Shown here: in pieces, positions 12,454 to 14,527 of the stretch
Position numbering within the stretch: the first letter of the stretch is position 1
How the letters are laid out: each line of letters starts with the position of its first letter
From: JANPJV01 sp031425695
GTDB taxonomy: Bacteria; Pseudomonadota; Gammaproteobacteria; Xanthomonadales; SZUA-5
Reading direction: 5' to 3'
Assembly: GCA_031425695.1 (NCBI GenBank)
Contig: JANPJV010000264.1
Span: 1-14,527, forward strand
DNA: 14,527 bases
Program-made: the position numbers and the translations under genes
The notes under the pieces: model-generated
What the model saw: only the letters and a program-made list of their open reading frames with translations
What the model was told of the DNA's origin: nothing
The model's database searches: none

Positions 12454-13704
12454 GTGCCCCGCCCGATCCCGCACAACGAGCGACTGGCTGACGTCCGCTA
12501 CGACATTCGTGGTCCGCTGCATGCGCGCGCGCTCGATCTCGAGAGCCAGGGCACGCACATCGTCCGTCTCAACATCGGCAATCCCGGCCGCTTTGGCTTC
12601 GAAGCGCCTGCGCATATCCGCGAGGCCATCGCTTCGCACCTGCGCGACAGTGAAGCCTATTGTCACCAGCAGGGCCTGACCGAGGCGCGCGAGGCCATCG
12701 TCGAGTCATTCGCCCAGCGAGGAGCGCCGCCGGTCGATCTCGCCCACGTCTTCATCGGCAATGGCGTCAGCGAACTCATCGACCTGTCGCTGCGCGGCCT
12801 CTTGAATCCTGGCGACCAGGTGCTGGTCCCGGCACCCGATTACCCGCTGTGGACGGCTGCCGTCATCTTGAATGACGGGCAGCCGGTGCATTACCCGTGC
12901 CCACCGTCGCGCCAGGGCCTGCCGGATCCGGTCGAGATCGAGCGCCTGATCACCCCGCGCACGCGCGCACTGGTGGTGATCAATCCGAACAATCCGAATG
13001 GCGCGGTCTACCCGAAAGAGTTGCTGGAAGCGATCGCGCGGCTGGCCGAGCGCCATCGGCTGGTGATCTTCAGCGACGAGATCTACGAAGGCCTGCTGTT
13101 CGATGGCGCGCAATTCCATCCGCTGGCGCCGATGGTGCACGACACCCTGTGCGTGTCGATGAGCGGGTTGTCGAAGATGCACCGCGCCTGTGGCTATCGG
13201 GTCGGCTGGATGGTGGTCAGCGGACGCGTGAAGGCTGCCCGCGACTACCTGCGCAGCCTCGACCTGCTGGCCGCACTGCGCCTGTGCAGCAACGTCCAGG
13301 GCCAATGGGCAATCCCGGCCGCGCTGCGCGGCCCCGACACCCATACGGCACTGTGCCAGCCGGGTGGGCGACTCTTTGAAACCCGTGCGGCGCTGTTGCG
13401 CGCGGTCAAGCGCTCGCAGTACTTGAACGTGGTCGCACCAATGGGCGCGATGTATGGGTTCGTCGGCATCGACACGCAAGCCCTGCCGGACTTCGATGAC
13501 CAGCAGTTTGCGCTCGAGTTGCTCGACCAGCGCCAGGTGCTGATCGTGCCGGGCTCGTCATTCAACGTGCCCTACCGCGACCATTTCCGCATCACCTTGC
13601 TGCCCGAAGCCTCGCTGATGGAGCGCGTGATCGATTCCATCGATGCCTTTGTCGGCGAACTGGTGCAGCGGCGCCAGCCCGTGCGCGTGGCTGCGCTCGC
13701 CTGA
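12454..13704 (+). CDS. alaA: Alanine-synthesising aminotransferase AlaA
   Basis: 416 residues, class I/II PLP-dependent aminotransferase that makes alanine from pyruvate with glutamate as donor. Similarity to E. coli AlaA is visible along the whole length: YDIRGPLHARA, LNIGNPGRFGFEAP, IGNGVSELIDLSLRGLLNPG, VPAPDYPLWTAAV, VINPNNPNGAVY, FSDEIYEGLLF (Asp208), SGLSKMHRACGYRVGWMV (PLP lysine Lys241), ALRLCSNV, and the substrate-binding Arg379 in DHFRITLLP. The start is GTG at 12454 with a weak ribosome-binding site; no better in-frame ATG precedes it. The gene is followed after four bases by the SGNH hydrolase gene, suggesting an operon. Confidence 0.93.
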   Translation: MPRPIPHNERLADVRYDIRGPLHARALDLESQGTHIVRLNIGNPGRFGFEAPAHIREAIASHLRDSEAYCHQQGLTEAREAIVESFAQRGAPPVDLAHVFIGNGVSELIDLSLRGLLNPGDQVLVPAPDYPLWTAAVILNDGQPVHYPCPPSRQGLPDPVEIERLITPRTRALVVINPNNPNGAVYPKELLEAIARLAERHRLVIFSDEIYEGLLFDGAQFHPLAPMVHDTLCVSMSGLSKMHRACGYRVGWMVVSGRVKAARDYLRSLDLLAALRLCSNVQGQWAIPAALRGPDTHTALCQPGGRLFETRAALLRAVKRSQYLNVVAPMGAMYGFVGIDTQALPDFDDQQFALELLDQRQVLIVPGSSFNVPYRDHFRITLLPEASLMERVIDSIDAFVGELVQRRQPVRVAALA

Positions 13705-13708
13705 AGCC

Positions 13709-14404
13709 ATGCTCGGCCTGGCGTTGGCCATGATGATCGCTTCCTCGCCGGGACCAGCGCCTGCATTCCTGGCGCTCGGTGATTCCTACACCATCGGCGA
13801 GAGCGTAGCTGAGGGCGCGCGCTGGCCTGAGCAGCTGGCCGCGATGCTGCGCAAGGACGGCGTCGCGATAGCCGATCCGGTCATCATCGCGCGCAACGGC
13901 TGGACCACCGACGAGCTCGACGCCGCGCTGGATCGCGCCCATCGCGGCACGCCTGAAGCCGCCGATGGCAACGGCGGCAAGCTGTCCCCGCCCTATGCGC
14001 TGGTCACGCTGCTGATCGGCGTCAACGACCAGTATCGCGGGCGCTCCGTCGAAGAGTTTCGCGCGCAGCTGCGCCCGCTCATCCAGCGCGCCCTCATCTA
14101 CGCCGGCGGCAACCCGGGGCGGGTGATCGTGGTGTCCATCCCCGATTGGGGCGCGACTCCGTTTGCGGAAAATAGCGGTCGCGACACTCGGCAGATCGCC
14201 CGCGAGATCGATGCGTACAACGCCGCCAAGCGCGAGGAGGCAGCGCTTGCGGGGGTTGGCTTCATCGACATCACCCCGGGCTCGCGCCAGGCGCCCGAAC
14301 GGCCGGAGCTGGTCACCGCGGATGGATTGCATCCGTCAGCCGTTGAGTACAAGCGCTGGGCCAAAGCGGTGTTGAAGCCGGCAAAGGCGGTGTTGAAGCT
14401 TTAG
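13709..14404 (+). CDS. SGNH/GDSL-family hydrolase, predicted secreted
   Basis: 231 residues from ATG 13709, four bases after the alaA stop. The frame is open from 13643, but that part overlaps alaA. The first 19 residues (MLGLALAMMIASSPGPAPA) look like a short signal peptide with an AxA-type end. SGNH blocks are complete: block I LGDSYTIGES (nucleophile Ser26), block II Gly in ARNGWTTDEL (Gly64), block III GVND (Asn106) and block V DGLHPS (Asp205, His208). The enzyme is an esterase or lipase-like hydrolase acting outside the cytoplasm; the substrate is unknown. The C-terminus contains a 7-codon tandem repeat (AKAVLKP then AKAVLKL, 14360-14401). Part of the 3' end is copied again downstream from 14457. 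Confidence 0.88.
   Translation: MLGLALAMMIASSPGPAPAFLALGDSYTIGESVAEGARWPEQLAAMLRKDGVAIADPVIIARNGWTTDELDAALDRAHRGTPEAADGNGGKLSPPYALVTLLIGVNDQYRGRSVEEFRAQLRPLIQRALIYAGGNPGRVIVVSIPDWGATPFAENSGRDTRQIAREIDAYNAAKREEAALAGVGFIDITPGSRQAPERPELVTADGLHPSAVEYKRWAKAVLKPAKAVLKL
14360..14401 (+). repeat. Two tandem 21-bp units at the hydrolase C-terminus
   Basis: 14360-14380 and 14381-14401 differ at only a few bases and encode AKAVLKP and AKAVLKL just before the stop. This adds a short lysine-rich extension beyond the last helix of the SGNH fold. Confidence 0.8.
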
Positions 14405-14408
14405 TTTC

Positions 14409-14437
14409 GTGGGTTCGGACCTTGTCCGAACGCTTTT
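14409..14437 (+). terminator. REP element acting as probable rho-independent terminator
   Basis: Head GTGG is followed by arm GTTCGGAC (14413-14420 start at the G), loop CTT, arm GTCCGAAC and then GCTTTT. The eight-base perfect stem with a T-tract immediately after the hydrolase stop fits an intrinsic terminator. It also belongs to the same 26-nt family as 9396-9421, with a C-G to T-A pair exchange that keeps the stem. Confidence 0.65.
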
Positions 14438-14456
14438 CATCAAATCCCGCCAAAAG

Positions 14457-14527
14457 CGGAGCTGGTCACCGCGGATGGATTGCATCCGTCAGCCGTTGAG
14501 TACAAGCGCTGGGCCAAAGCGGTGTTG
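14457..14527 (+). pseudogene. Duplicated 3' fragment of the SGNH hydrolase gene, cut by the window end
   Basis: 14457-14527 is identical over 71 bases to 14304-14374, an offset of 153 bases (51 codons). The copy includes the codons for block V (DGLHPS) and the following helix, but has no start or upstream part of the gene, and a stop codon and terminator separate it from the intact copy. It runs to the last base of the window, so its full extent is unknown. It could be a tandem-duplication remnant or an assembly artefact. Confidence 0.85.

Overview
The window is GC-rich, gene-dense chromosomal DNA from what is most likely a gammaproteobacterium of the Xanthomonadales/Lysobacterales type. The evidence is the gene content (Tex, AlaA, Tdk, a membrane-anchored c5-type cytochrome, an ExeM/NucH nuclease), start codons that are often GTG, and many short hairpin (REP-like) elements with GTGG/GTAG heads between genes. 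The genus cannot be fixed from sequence alone. There is no prophage, transposase, CRISPR array or plasmid gene.

Layout. 1-157 is a degenerate 15-bp tandem array in front of tex (158-2527, +). A WecB-like protein lacking the usual catalytic motifs follows (2677-3705, +). A near-perfect 44-bp inverted repeat fills the gap to convergent maiA (3946-4611, -). A divergent ATP-grasp gene (4841-5695, +) is followed by a REP-type inverted repeat. Then comes a three-gene redox module on +: rubrerythrin (5886-6314), a two-cluster Fe-S protein with CCG domains (6433-7761) and a DUF3501 protein (7903-8490). A 36-bp hairpin separates it from convergent thymidine kinase tdk (8665-9285, -). Upstream of tdk are a 16-bp tandem array and tRNA-Arg(CCG) (9458-9534, -). 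Divergent from the tRNA are a membrane-bound cytochrome c (9727-10296, +) and an overlapping lipoprotein nuclease of the ExeM/NucH type (10296-12203, +). After another palindromic repeat come alaA (12454-13704, +) and an SGNH-hydrolase gene four bases later (13709-14404, +). The window ends inside a 71-bp exact copy of the 3' end of that hydrolase gene.

How the genes work together. The rubrerythrin / Fe-S protein / DUF3501 trio looks like a peroxide-handling or electron-transfer unit in which the Fe-S protein could serve a rubrerythrin that lacks its own rubredoxin domain (inference). The other genes are mostly stand-alone housekeeping functions: transcription and RNA binding, tyrosine catabolism, nucleoside salvage, alanine synthesis, respiration and extracytoplasmic nucleic-acid breakdown.

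The most unusual signal is non-coding. Six copies of a 26-nt element share a strict plan (4-nt GTGG/GTAG head, 8-nt arm, 3-nt loop, 8-nt arm, GCT tail) and show base-pair-preserving substitutions. Two separate tandem arrays, in front of tex and tdk, look like serial duplications of the head plus first arm of such elements. I see no clearly new multi-gene defence or biosynthetic system.
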